Part shown: positions 35,554 to 47,156 of the stretch, piece after piece
Position numbering within the stretch: position 1 is the stretch's first letter
How the letters are laid out: the number at the start of each line of letters is the position of its first letter
Notes under the pieces: model-generated
What the model was told of the DNA's origin: nothing
The model's database searches: none
What the model saw: the letters and a program-made list of their open reading frames with translations, nothing else
Source: Liopterus haemorrhoidalis
Taxonomy: Eukaryota; Arthropoda; Insecta; Coleoptera; Dytiscidae
NCBI GenBank assembly: GCA_963971575.1
Contig: OZ020613.1
Span: 48,788,250 to 48,852,249, forward strand
DNA: 64,000 nt
Direction of reading: 5' to 3'
Made by a program: the position numbers and the translations under genes

Positions 35554-35701
35554 ATGAATGATGAAACTAGTTGTGATATGCATTCCATAGATACTAATGA
35601 TAATGATATTAAGAAGGTGATTCATATTAAAACAGAATGTACAGATACTGATGAACATAAAGTAAAGACTGGAATAGAGCACATAACTGAATGGGAGAAT
35701 G
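35554..35701 (+). CDS. Gene D exon 1 with start codon
   Basis: Starts MNDETSCDMHSIDTNDND; the extra MN of genes B and C is lost because the first ATG has become GTG. HIKTECTDTDEH supplies an IKxE site. Ends ITEWENG at donor GTCAGT, phase 1. The upstream acceptor is weaker (TTCACGAG) than in A to C. Confidence 0.75.
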
Positions 35702-35871
35702 GTCAGTAACGAGTTTATTTACAACCAACTCGTACTTAATGCTGTTAATAATATTTTGTGATCACAGTTTAAACAGGAGAATTCCAGTAATGTTTTATTA
35801 CTGAACGTTTTAATAGTTACATACACTTTTTACAGTAGGCAATTAGTTTATATTTCTGGTATCTGTTGCAG

Positions 35872-36003
35872 AAGTCAAAGATGAAATTATAGACAACGTT
35901 GACTACGATAACTCTAAAATAGAGGAGATTTACCTCAAGTCTGAACCTGTGGACACCAGTGAATGTGAAGACGAATTGGAAACTGCAGCTGTCAAAAACA
36001 ATG
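35872..36003 (+). CDS. Gene D exon 2 (type 2 cassette)
   Basis: Acceptor ATCTGTTGCAG, donor GTCGGT, 132 bases, phase 1. Encodes EVKDEIIDNVDYDNSKIEEI, then YLKSEPVDTSECEDELE and ends KNNG. LKSE keeps the hydrophobic-K-x-E pattern. Confidence 0.8.
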
Positions 36004-36126
36004 GTCGGTAGAGCTAGCTTAATTGATGTTTATGTCATTGAAGTGTATTGTCAAATCCCTCTCTCCAACGCGATTTTTGAAGAGGGCTTCTACTATTTTT
36101 CGTTTATCTTTAGGAACGCATTTATT

Positions 36127-36739
36127 CAGTGGCGGCTCGTGGAATCCTCTAATAGAGGTGCTGTAAGGTGTAGCTTCTAATTTACCCGTTTGCCACTAAG
36201 AATACTCGACAATCTCAGGTTTAAATAAAAATCAACTACAAATACTGTTCAACTTGCTTAATAATGTTCAATATCTCGCCGTACGTCCTACTGTTTTGAC
36301 AGTCGAGAAGGAAGTACCGCTATCCTCTGGTAATCCTTCCAACTACATCCACAAGCGTGTAAGAATTTTTAATTACACTATTTATCAAAAATATCTGTAG
36401 TCATATCTTCACTTCGCAAGCTTTAAACTGCAAACGTCTGTAGCTTCATAAGTAGATATTCGGCAACTACCCTCATTCAATGCTAATCGCCGCAATACAA
36501 TAGCAAGTGGAGCTACCAATGCATACAGCACATTGAAACATTGCATATCATAACTTGTAGATGAAATACTTCTTTTACGCACGACACAAAACAGTAGTTA
36601 CGGTTTTTAATTAAAAATTAAATATATTTAGTGAAAGGAGAGAGAGAAAGAGGGAAAGGAATTATAAACGTCTGTAATGTTTAAATTAATTTAATTACTG
36701 GGGTGATGTAGCTCTGCTCTTATGTACCAGCCGCCACTG
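36127..36739. mobile_element. hAT-type MITE with 8-base target duplication
   Basis: CATTTATT at 36119-36126 and 36740-36747. Ends CAGTGGCGGCTCGTGGAA and, inverted, CAGTGGCGGCTGGTACATAA. 613 bases with no transposase. Inserted in gene D intron 2. Confidence 0.82.
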
Positions 36740-37065
36740 CATTTATTATATATTTGCATCACTTAAATAAAAAAATTAAACAAATTATTTTTGACTGTTT
36801 AAATTGATTTCTTGGTATAATTACTAAGTTGTTTGGCAATTATTTTTTGTTTTTTCCCGTTCATTTGATATAGAACAATATTCTAGATTATAACTTAAGA
36901 CTAATTACGTAAAACATTTTTTTAATACAAATGTATAATGAAATGAAGCTACATTTATTGTAGGTTTGGAAATAGTTAACGCCGAATCTGCTATCAGCCT
37001 GACTAAATTTTAAGTGCTTCATCTAGGAACCTTTTACCTAGTAACTATGAGTATGTATATTTCAG

Positions 37066-37191
37066 AGAGCCTCGAATGCACTATTGCAACATCTCAGTAT
37101 AATTGCAACTCTAATATTATCATCACTGAAGAGATTGACATCAAGTCTGAATGTAAAAATGACGGCGAATATGAGGATAGACAAGCTACAG
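37066..37191 (+). CDS. Gene D exon 3 (type 3 cassette)
   Basis: Acceptor TATATTTCAG, donor GTCAGT, 126 bases, phase 1. Encodes ESLECTIATSQYNCNSNIII, then EEIDIKSECKNDGEYED and ends QATG. The proline after IKSE is replaced by cysteine, but the acidic tail is kept. Confidence 0.82.
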
Positions 37192-37556
37192 GTCAGTCAA
37201 ATATTTAATATTACTGTGTTAATTTAAAGCTTCTAATCTTAACAAAGGTTGAAAATAAATAGGCAAAGAGTAAACAGTTGTAAAAATAAATTTATAGAAT
37301 TATAAAAGAATACTTTAAGTATTTGAGGTCCGCAGAAAATTTGCAATAATTTTTTTTTTTTTTCTTAGGATATTCTATTTTAAGACGTGTTTGTTAATGC
37401 GTCATGAATCTATCTGCTACTACAGTGAAATATTTTTTAACTAAAATCTATATTGCCATTAGTCAAGACTCCTTCCTGTCAAGTCTTTTTCTTTCCTACG
37501 GCTTGCGGAAAAATACCTACATATTATTTTAATTACATAGGAGTATTTGTTTGCAG

Positions 37557-38437
37557 CTAGTGAAACGTCTTCCGGTAATCCAGATGAGAGTTGGATGTCA
37601 GTGCCCCTGGACAAGTTCAAACAGATTAATAAAAAACAAAAAACTACACATAAACCAGTACCTTTTGGCCAGAAGCGATTCAAATGTGATCAGTGTAATA
37701 AATCATTTTCAGAATCATCACATTTCATTAGACATAAACGAGTACATTCTGGAGAAAAACCCTTCATATGTGATCATTGTGATAGAGCATTTTCAGAATC
37801 GTCATCTCTGATTAGACATAAACGTATACATTCTGGTGAGAAACCATATAAATGTGAACAGTGTAATAAAACATTTTCACACTTAACATCTCTCACTGAT
37901 CACAAACGAATACATTCTGGAGAATTACCGTTCAAATGTGATGAGTGTAATAAAGCATTTGCACGTTCATCAGATCTCAGTAAACACAAACGATTACATT
38001 CTGGACAGAAACCATACAAATGCGATCAGTGTGATAAAGCATTTTGTCAAAAGTGTACCCTTGTTAAACACAAAAAAGTTCATACTGGCGAGAAACCATT
38101 CATATGTGATGAGTGTAATAAAGCATTTGCACAATTATCACATCTCATTAGTCACAAACGAACGCATTCTGGAGAGAAGCCATACAAATGTGTTCAGTGT
38201 AATAAAGCATTTTCAGAATCGTCACAACTCACTACACACAAACGAATACATTCTGGAGAGAAACCATTCAAATGTGATCAGTGTAATAAAGCATTTGCAC
38301 GTTCAACCTATCTAATTATACACAAACGAACACATTCTGGAGAGAAACCATTCAAATGTGATCAGTGTAATAAAGCATTTTCCGAGTCGTCAAATCTCAA
38401 CAAACACAAACGAACACATACGAGAGCTACGCAATAA
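37557..38437 (+). CDS. Gene D terminal exon: nine-finger C2H2 array
   Basis: Last exon of a 428-residue protein. Acceptor TATTTGTTTGCAG; opens ASETSSGNPDESWMSVPLDK. Nine regular C2H2 fingers start FKCDQCNKSFSESSHF and end HKRTHTRATQ. The finger present first in genes B and C is missing: the text jumps from KFKQINKKQKTTHKPVPF to GQKRFKC, keeping only the HKPV tail, so finger 1 was deleted internally. One finger reads AFCQKCTLVKH with TGEKP after it, as in gene C. Nuclear DNA-binding role expected from the fold; no effector domain visible. Confidence 0.88.
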
Positions 38438-38689
38438 GTTCTTGACTTCGCCTACAAATGGCACTCAATAGGTACCATATAGAGATCTGTATCTGAATTT
38501 ATATATCTTGACTCACAAATTTGTTTTTTTCCGGATATCTCACTTTCTTCTGGTCGGGCGACAATTATGGTTATTATAAAAAATTGTAGATTGTACAATT
38601 CTCTACAAAAAGATTATATACTTTAAAGTAAAGTGTTTATGTTACTGGGCTAATAATAAAATGTCAATAGCACAGAAATCGAACGAAGA

Positions 38690-39110
38690 TTATACTATCA
38701 GTGCATACTATATTCTACTAAAACAACTACCCTCACATATATCCAGAAAAACGAAATGACTCGTATATAAAAATCTTAATTAGGCCAGTGGTTATGCATG
38801 GATGCGAAATATGTAGCATGATAAAACAAGATGAAGCTCTCTTTGGATGTTTCGAAAGGAAGATTTTAATACATATTTAAGGGCATTGGCGTTAATGGAG
38901 TGTGGTGTAGATTTGACAGTTTTGAACTATACCAACTATACAAAGACGCCGACCTTCACTTTAAGTTTCGTGTCTATCATGGGTAGGGCATTTGGAGAGA
39001 ATAACTGAGGATGATCAAACCAGGAAAACCTATAACCAAAGCACGATAGGTACTGGATAGGTAAAAAACTTTGTCAGAGGCTTGCTAATCAGAATTTATT
39101 TACGCAAGGC
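38690..39110 (+). pseudogene. Non-LTR retrotransposon relic (reverse transcriptase C-terminal part)
   Basis: Plus strand reads KILIRPVVMHGCEICSM then DEALFGCFERKILIHI and a stop; this resembles the YKTLIRPVLLYGSETWT...FERKVLRRI segment of insect endonuclease/reverse transcriptases. Several stops. Sequence to about 39430 may be further decayed 3' part. Confidence 0.65.
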
Positions 39111-39769
39111 ACATGCTGAATTTTGTGATTAGGTAATGCTTATCATGACACTTGAATAGAAAATTAGGTTATTACGGAAGTATATCGTAAAGGACGTCGG
39201 AAGGAAGCCAGGCAAAGGATACAGGCACAGTGATTCCAGCAGTATTCGCCTAACCCCTCTCCAACGTTCTAAATCAATTACGGTGACAATCATGAGTCCG
39301 ACCCTCACGAAGTTCTAATTACACTACATGGGCAACTCCCGCCATGGAACAAATCCAAAGCGACCCCGGTCAGCAGGGAGTCTTCTCCCAGCTATTCTGT
39401 AAATAATGTTATTGTTATTAATAGTTTTTTAATAAAATTTATTATTAAACCATAATTTACTTTTACATCAAAGCACCTACATGACAATATTTAAATTAAA
39501 CCTTCCGTTTACCAGACGGCTTCACAGGACCTAATTGTTATTTATCTAAAAAATGGTTGCACAACAGAACAATGTTTCAGTAAGAATAAACTTCGGTGTT
39601 AAATTTATGGTGGTCTAAATAGTAGGTGGAATTAAAGAAATATAGCTCTGGCAACTAATTTCGCTTTAATAAACCTTTAGGCATACAAAGGAATAAATTT
39701 GGTCAAAAAACAAATGTTTAAATATACAAATATTTGTTAAAACCTTCAAAATCATACGCTAATGTGTAC

Positions 39770-40350
39770 ATATTATTTGCCAGTTTTATATTTCTACAAA
39801 TCTACCTACTACTAAGACCGCCAGAGATACAAGCCAAATGGACAGCAATAAAAAATAACAAGTTAAGATCCATCAAACTTAATGTACATGTCTGGAAATT
39901 GAACACAGATAGAAGAACGCAAACCATCCTCACAAGGCTACGAATAGGGCATACCAAACTAACACACGGACATCTACTATAGAGAGATTACCTGAAGATC
40001 TGCGATGAGTGCTGTGAAATCCTCACCATAGAACACTTCCTAGTAAAAGGCCGAATATATTCAGATATGAGAGCCGAACACAACATAATGATTTCCCTTA
40101 AACACATTCTAAAAAACACCCCACAATCAACACGAACATAATAAACTTCCTTAGAGATGTCCAACTGGTCAGCAGCATTTAAACTTAAAACCAAGTCACC
40201 TATAATAAACCTTTTGTAACAACTATTAATAAGTACACTATGTACTAACTAATGACATGTAACTATAAACCACTTATTGTAAACTTATACCGACGCTAAA
40301 ACCATATAGTTGAAGTGTCTTTAAATAAAACTTATGGAAAAAAAACATTT
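39770..40350 (+). pseudogene. I/R1-type retrotransposon relic, RNase H and tail
   Basis: EIQAKWTAIKNNKLRSIK and ILTRLRIGHTKLTHGHLL, then CDECCEILTIEHFLVKGR after a stop, are typical of the C-terminal region of I-clade elements. AATAAA and an A-run near 40325-40347 look like its 3' end. Confidence 0.7.
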
Positions 40351-40874
40351 GTGTTTTGTTACAGTCATGCAATTTTGAGATAATAACAAAACAATCTAAT
40401 CCTGTTAGCAGTAAGTTGGGAACCTAATTTTTCGACCCACTTATTTTTTAGGTCCCAAACATGTCATTAAAATGTTAATGAACCAAAATACGAAAAATCG
40501 ATTATTTGAATTTGGACAAGACAAAAAAATTTAATGAACTTGAGCGCACAAATGATGGTTTAAATAGACGAAACAAAGATAAAATCTGATTAGAATTAAT
40601 GCTTTTTAACAAATATAGCTTAACATTTTTTTGTTTATTATTAAAAAAATATATATATATTACTTATATTAGAAGGAAGTATTGGGATTCGGACTGGTCA
40701 GAAATTAAAACGATATTTTAACTTCACTAAGGTTTCGATTTATACTTCAAATCTTCATCAGAGCTGTAAGATACTAATCAAGTATAATTACTTTGACTTG
40801 ATTAGTGCAAGATTTATTTTTCTAACTTCAATGACCTTATAGATATGTGGAGGTTACATTTAAAATTTTGCATT

Positions 40875-41235
40875 TTATATATTTTGTACTTTTGTGGTTC
40901 TGCTTAGGATTTTGGATGTAATTAGGTTTGTCAGACTATAGTAAAACTTATTGGCCAGGATAATCATTATTTTAATCTCCACGTTAATCCTATTGGTAAG
41001 TGTTCCAAGGTATATGAACTCATTTATATATTGCATATTGTAGTCTACTAACTTTATAAATGGTTCCAATAGATTCTTATTACGTGTTATTTTCGGGACA
41101 ATTACTCTTATCTTCGTTTACTTTCAGAATACGGCACGCCACAACTTCGATGTTACCTAAAACTTCTTCTATCTCATGTTTATTCTTTCCTATGATAACT
41201 AAGTCGCCGGCATAGGCTAGTATTTCATGCGTAAA
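40875..41235 (-). pseudogene. RTE-like reverse transcriptase relic, copy 1
   Basis: Minus strand reads LAYAGDLVIIGKNKHEIEEV (the catalytic YADD is YAGD), then after stops MQYINEFIYLGTLTNRINVE, the usual 'NEFKYLGS' segment. Inactive. Repeated at 45551-45912. Confidence 0.68.
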
Positions 41236-41496
41236 AAAAAAAGTGTGTGTTTAAGACCGCACGATCGAAGTGCAAACTCCTATGACGATCGAATCAATTT
41301 CAATTAATATATATATTTAAAAATAAAATGTATATATAAATGACATTAACATTATTATAGATATTACATGACGAATAAGGAACAAGACATAAATTAATAT
41401 CATATACATGTATATAGATAAAATCATTTATTTTCATGCGTATACTCATTAGCTCTACAATATAGGCACTTATAACTGTAATTATAAATACATAAA

Positions 41497-42006
41497 TTAT
41501 TCCGCTGAATCTTGTTGTTCTTGATTTTGTGAATCAATATTATAATCTAAGAATGAAACAATGGGTTTGTAGTAACTGAAATATGTGATAAATACTTTTG
41601 ATTGAAACCTGTTCAAATATCTAAAGAAAACTCCGTCTATTGTAGATCCATATTTTGTTGTACTCTTCTTTGGGTTATTTGACATATCTAAATCCAATGT
41701 GGTTTTTAAAAACTCAGTTAAAGGCTTTGATTCTTCTTTTGAGAAATCCACATTAAAATCTTCACTCAAGATCGTAGGTAATTGATGTAAGTTCCGTTTG
41801 AACAGAGTGGATCCGGCTGTTGTATAAACGAGCAAATTGTTATGAATAAATTCGATGATTTTATGTACACTTTGATTAGGTGAGATGAAAATTTCAACAA
41901 TTATAATAACGAGTCCAATTTCCGTTTCACATTGTACTACACAAATTTCTCCAACAGTTGATTTATTAAGACCATATGATTGAAAATTACTTAACACTAC
42001 ATCCAT
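41497..42006 (-). pseudogene. Endonuclease-like domain fragment, probably from a Helentron, copy 1
   Basis: A 169-residue frame with GEICVVQCETEIGLVIIIVE, IFISPNQSVHKIIEFIH, LSEDFNVDF and STTKYGSTIDGVFFRY. LSEDFN corresponds to the GDFN motif of endonuclease/exonuclease/phosphatase domains with G changed to E. In insects this text usually sits at the C-terminus of PIF1-like helicase proteins of Helentron-type elements; that link is from memory of the family. No helicase is present here. Confidence 0.5.
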
Positions 42007-42479
42007 CTGTGAACGGCTTAACTAGGCTCTCTCGATTTTACTCGAATGAGAGCGTTTGTTTCTTTCTAGCTGGGCTAAACTTGAATGAGCGTTTCACTTC
42101 GGACTCTGACGTAACAAAAAAATTCTGTATGCGGTGCGCCCAAAGATTTCACTTCAAAAAATATATAAAAGACAATACAGGGACTTAACTAGAAGTCGGC
42201 CTCAAAAGTGGAGATGATCAGCAGAAAAGGTGCGAGATTGTACATACAAGTTGACTCTGCAGCTACATGCCATAAGACTTCTCAATATTGAGAAAAACGA
42301 CTAGAAAAAAAGTCCATAGTTCAATAAAACACAATTGTGCATATGCTTATAAATGAGTATATTTTATAAAATAATTCTACTTGAAATATAAAATCAATTC
42401 ATCAAAATTCAAAAGTAACAAAAGCTACTATAAATTTTCCAAAGAAGTCCCGGAACAAAAATAACCTTGCTGATCACGT

Positions 42480-43840
42480 TCAAATGTTTTTTTCTTCAGA
42501 ATGTATTCGTTTATGCCTTGTGAGGTGTGATGATCTTGAAAATGCTTTGTCACACTGATAACATATAAATGGTTTTTCTCCAGAATGAATTCGTGTATGA
42601 CTAATGAGATGTGCTGATTGTGAAAAAGCTTTTTCACACTGGTCACATTTGTATGGTTTCTCACCAGAATGTATTCCTTTGTGTCGAATAAGTTTTGATG
42701 ACTCTGAAAATGCTTTATCACACTGATCACATTTAAATGGTTTCTCTCCAGAATGTATTCGTGTGTGAGCAACGAGGTGTGCTGATTGCAAAAATGTTTT
42801 TTCGCAATGCATACATTTGAACGGCCTCTCTTTACAATGTATCCCTTTGTGTTTAATAAGCTTTGATGATTCAAAAAATGCTTCATCACACTGATCGCAT
42901 TTGAATGGTTTCACTTCAGAATGTATTCGTTTGTGTCTAACGAGATATGGTTCCGTTGAAAATGTTATATTACATTGCTCACATTTGAATGGTTTCTCTT
43001 CGAAATTAGTTGACGTGTGAGTAATGGGTTGTTCTGTTTGTAAAACGTCGCTGTCAGACTGTTCATATTTATATAGTTTCTCTTCATGTACCCGTTTATG
43101 AGCATTTAGAGATGATGAGTGGGTATATGCTTTATTACACTGATCACATTTGAATGGTTTCTCGCCAGAATGTATTCGTTTGTGACTAATGAGTATTATC
43201 TTCTGCGAAAATGCCTTATTACACTCTTCACATTTAAATGGTTTCTCACCAGAATGTATTCGTTTATGTGCAATTAGTTGTGATGAAGTTGCAAATGCTT
43301 TATTACACTGATTACATTCATATGGTTTTTCTCCTGAATGTAATCGTTTATGTCTAATTAGTTGTGACGAACTTGCAAATGTCTTACTACACTGTTCACA
43401 TATATATGGCTTCTCTCCAGAATGTAATCGTTTGTGTCTAATGAGATGTGCTGATCGTGAAAATGCTTTATTACATTGATCACATATGAATGGTCTATCA
43501 CCAGCATGTACTCGTTTGTGATTAATAAGATTACCCTTTTGAGTAAATGCTTTATTACATTGGTCACATTTGAATGGTTTCTCTCCAGAATGAATTCGTT
43601 TGTGGCCAAGAAGAGCTGATACACATGCAAATGCTTTATTACATTGCTCACAATTGAATCGCTTCTCGCTACTATGCACTGATTTATGTGCAATAAAATC
43701 CCGAGTATGTGCAAATGTTTTGTCACAAACATCACATTTATGACATATTTTTCTTGTTTGTGTTTTTTTAATCTGTTTGAATTTGTTTACGGAGTCTGGC
43801 CCCCAGCTGTCGTCTGAATTACGGGACGATGTTTCGCTAG
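42480..43840 (-). CDS. Gene E finger exon, duplicate (proximal) copy
   Basis: Same content as 47157-48517: acceptor TTATTTGCAG, opening ASETSSRNSDDSWGPDS, 14 canonical fingers and one degenerate. The frame is intact. Between TQT and the first finger this copy has Q where the other has H (T/A change at about 43755). It has no 5' exons of its own within the duplicated unit, so it is either an alternative last exon of gene E, a non-expressed duplicate, or an assembly duplicate. Confidence 0.75.
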
Positions 43841-44029
43841 CTGCAAATAAGTAAGTTTTTATATTAGTATGTATATACTGTTTCCGGGAAACTGGAAGGA
43901 AAGCACTGATAGAAACCAGAGACTGAGAATGGAACGGAGATAACTATATCAGATTCTTGATATTTTATTCAAGAACGAAAACGAAATTCATAATACTTGA
44001 TACCGGTTTAACTTGAAGTTAATGTATTT

Positions 44030-44488
44030 ATGTCTAGTGTTTTTGTAAAAACTGTGATTAATGCTTCAAAAAATTTTCAAACTAAAGCAATCCATCGTGG
44101 TTTAAAATTAGAAGATAATGTCCGCAAAATAGTTGCCGAAAAACCTAATTTAAAAATAAAAGATTGTGGGCTAGTGTTAAATAAAGCTTATCCCTAATTT
44201 GGTGCTTCTCCGGATGGTGTAATAGAAATGATGTTGTTATAGAAATGTCCTTCATCAATAAAAACAGTTTCGAATTATATTTTACAAAATGATGAAATAA
44301 GTAGCAGTTGTAAAGCACAAATACATTTGCAAATGCTCATAATGCATGTAAAAAAAGGTTATTTATGCGTAGCTGACCCTAATTTCGAAGTTAATAAAGA
44401 AATAAAAATTATAGAAGTAGTTTATAATGAGGAATATTTTAATACTGTATTAGCCCAAGCCAGAAAATTTTGGTTAAAAGCAATTTAA
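44030..44488 (+). pseudogene. YqaJ-like exonuclease relic, copy 1
   Basis: Plus strand: AIHRGLKLEDNVRKIVAEKP, KDCGLVLNKAYP, stop, FGASPDGVIE, then with a frameshift KCPSSIKTVSNYILQND, KAQIHLQMLIMHVKKGYLC. GASPDG and E-I-K-CP are the core of YqaJ/lambda-exonuclease-type nucleases; here the E-x-K is broken by a stop and shift. Related insect genes join this domain to a SWIM finger, like those at 1-322 and 26697-27131. Confidence 0.65.
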
Positions 44489-44711
44489 CCTAGGTTGTGA
44501 GTGTCTCATAAAAAAAAATACTAACATAAATATTTATCCATAATAACATGGTGACAGTTATATTGTAATCATGTCTGACCATTTGGTTATCGTTAACTAA
44601 GCTTTCAGAAACCAACCCTAATTATTTAAGTTAGAGTTATCCTGGATGGTTGGTTTTTAAAGACTAGAGGGCTATTCAGAACCAAAAAATAATTAGTGTT
44701 TGAATTCAGTT

Positions 44712-45069
44712 TTTATATATTTATTTTATTTATTTATTTTTATTTATTTATTTTACATTGTTTGGAACACAAACAGGACAAATCCAGTGAAGTGTTCACT
44801 ATCAAAATTTTTACACATTTACATAAAAGATAATAACAAATTATACGTTATTAATATACAAATATACAATTGAATAAAGAAATAAATATTAAAGTATAGA
44901 AGGGAAAAAATGGAAAAGATATAATATCAGCTAGAATGTGTGTGCTTTAATATGTTAACACAGAGGCGTTTAAATTAAATTAAGTTTATGTCAAAAAAGT
45001 CAATATCTGAAAAATTGTTATTATAAGAATTGCAAAGTCTATTTATTACAGAATTATCAAATGATTTGG
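44712..45069 (-). mobile_element. CR1/Jockey-like element, 3' end only
   Basis: Tail GTCCTGTTTGTGTTCCAAAC plus (TAAA)n at 44712-44760 on the minus strand, then untranslated sequence, cut off at 45069 by the duplication boundary. The intact continuation is in copy 2 from 49387. Confidence 0.8.
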
Positions 45070-45550
45070 ATTACTTACTGTTAGCAGTAAGTTGGGAACC
45101 TAATTTTTCGACCCACTTATTTTTTAGGTCCCAAACATGTCATTAAAATGTTAATGAACCAAAATACGAAAAATCGATTATTTGAATTTGGACAAGACAA
45201 AAAAATTTAATGAACTTGAGCGCACAAATGATGGTTTAAATAGACGAAACAAAGATAAAATCTGATTAGAATTAATGCTTTTTAACAAATATAGCTTAAC
45301 ATTTTTTTGTTTATTATTAAAAAAATATATATATATTACTTATATTAGAAGGAAGTATTGGGATTCGGACTGGTCAGAAATTAAAACGATATTTTAACTT
45401 CACTAAGGTTTCGATTTATACTTCAAATCTTCATCAGAGCTGTAAGATACTAATCAAGTATAATTACTTTGACTTGATTAGTGCAAGATTTATTTTTCTA
45501 ACTTCAATGACCTTATAGATATGTGGAGGTTACATTTAAAATTTTGCATT

Positions 45551-45912
45551 TTATATATTTTGTACTTTTGTGGTTCTGCTTAGGATTTTGGATGTAATTA
45601 GGTTTGTCAGACTATAGTAAAACTTATTGGCCAGGATAATCATTATTTTAATCTCCACGTTAATCCTATTGGTAAGTGTTCCAAGGTATATGAACTCATT
45701 TATATATTGCATATTGTAGTCTACTAACTTTATAAATGGTTCCAATAGATTCTTATTACGTGTTATTTTCGGGACAATTACTCTTATCTTCGTTTACTTT
45801 CAGAATACGGCACGCCACAACTTCGATGTTACCTAAAACTTCTTCTATCTCATGTTTATTCTTTCCTATGATAACTAAGTCGCCGGCATAGGCTAGTATT
45901 TCATGCGTAAAA
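45551..45912 (-). pseudogene. RTE-like reverse transcriptase relic, copy 2
   Basis: Duplicate of 40875-41235 with one extra A in the homopolymer at its 5' side; the same YAGD defect. Confidence 0.68.
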
Positions 45913-46173
45913 AAAAAAAGTGTGTGTTTAAGACCGCACGATCGAAGTGCAAACTCCTATGACGATCGAATCAATTTCAATTAATATATATATTTAAAAA
46001 TAAAATGTATATATAAATGACATTAACATTATTATAGATATTACATGACGAATAAGGAACAAGACATAAATTAATATCATATACATGTATATAGATAAAA
46101 TCATTTATTTTCATGCGTATACTCATTAGCTCTACAATATAGGCACTTATAACTGTAATTATAAATACATAAA

Positions 46174-46683
46174 TTATTCCGCTGAATCTTGTTGTTCTTG
46201 ATTTTGTGAATCAATATTATAATCTAAGAATGAAACAATGGGTTTGTAGTAACTGAAATATGTGATAAATACTTTTGATTGAAACCTGTTCAAATATCTA
46301 AAGAAAACTCCGTCTATTGTAGATCCATATTTTGTTGTACTCTTCTTTGGGTTATTTGACATATCTAAATCCAATGTGGTTTTTAAAAACTCAGTTAAAG
46401 GCTTTGATTCTTCTTTTGAGAAATCCACATTAAAATCTTCACTCAAGATCGTAGGTAATTGATGTAAGTTCCGTTTGAACAGAGTGGATCCGGCTGTTGT
46501 ATAAACGAGCAAATTGTTATGAATAAATTCGATGATTTTATGTACACTTTGATTAGGTGAGATGAAAATTTCAACAATTATAATAACGAGTCCAATTTCC
46601 GTTTCACATTGTACTACACAAATTTCTCCAACAGTTGATTTATTAAGACCATATGATTGAAAATTACTTAACACTACATCCAT
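46174..46683 (-). pseudogene. Endonuclease-like domain fragment, copy 2
   Basis: Protein identical to 41497-42006. Confidence 0.5.
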
Positions 46684-47156
46684 CTGTGAACGGCTTAACT
46701 AGGCTCTCTCGATTTTACTCGAATGAGAGCGTTTGTTTCTTTCTAGCTGGGCTAAACTTGAATGAGCGTTTCACTTCGGACTCTGACGTAACAAAAAAAT
46801 TCTGTATGCGGTGCGCCCAAAGATTTCACTTCAAAAAATATATAAAAGACAATACAGGGACTTAACTAGAAGTCGGCCTCAAAAGTGGAGATGATCAGCA
46901 GAAAAGGTGCGAGATTGTACATACAAGTTGACTCTGCAGCTACATGCCATAAGACTTCTCAATATTGAGAAAAACGACTAGAAAAAAAGTCCATAGTTCA
47001 ATAAAACACAATTGTGCATATGCTTATAAATGAGTATATTTTATAAAATAATTCTACTTGAAATATAAAATCAATTCATCAAAATTCAAAAGTAACAAAA
47101 GCTACTATAAATTTTCCAAAGAAGTCCCGGAACAAAAATAACCTTGCTGATCACGT

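Larger units (their letters stand above)
40402..45069. repeat. Tandem duplication, copy 1 (4668 bases)
   Basis: Matches 45078-49746 almost base for base. Differences noticed: ten versus eleven A in the run near 41233/45909, and T versus A at about 43755/48435. The copies are joined by eight extra bases, ATTACTTA (45070-45077). The unit's right end cuts through a retrotransposon, so the duplication is younger than that insertion. Confidence 0.92.
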
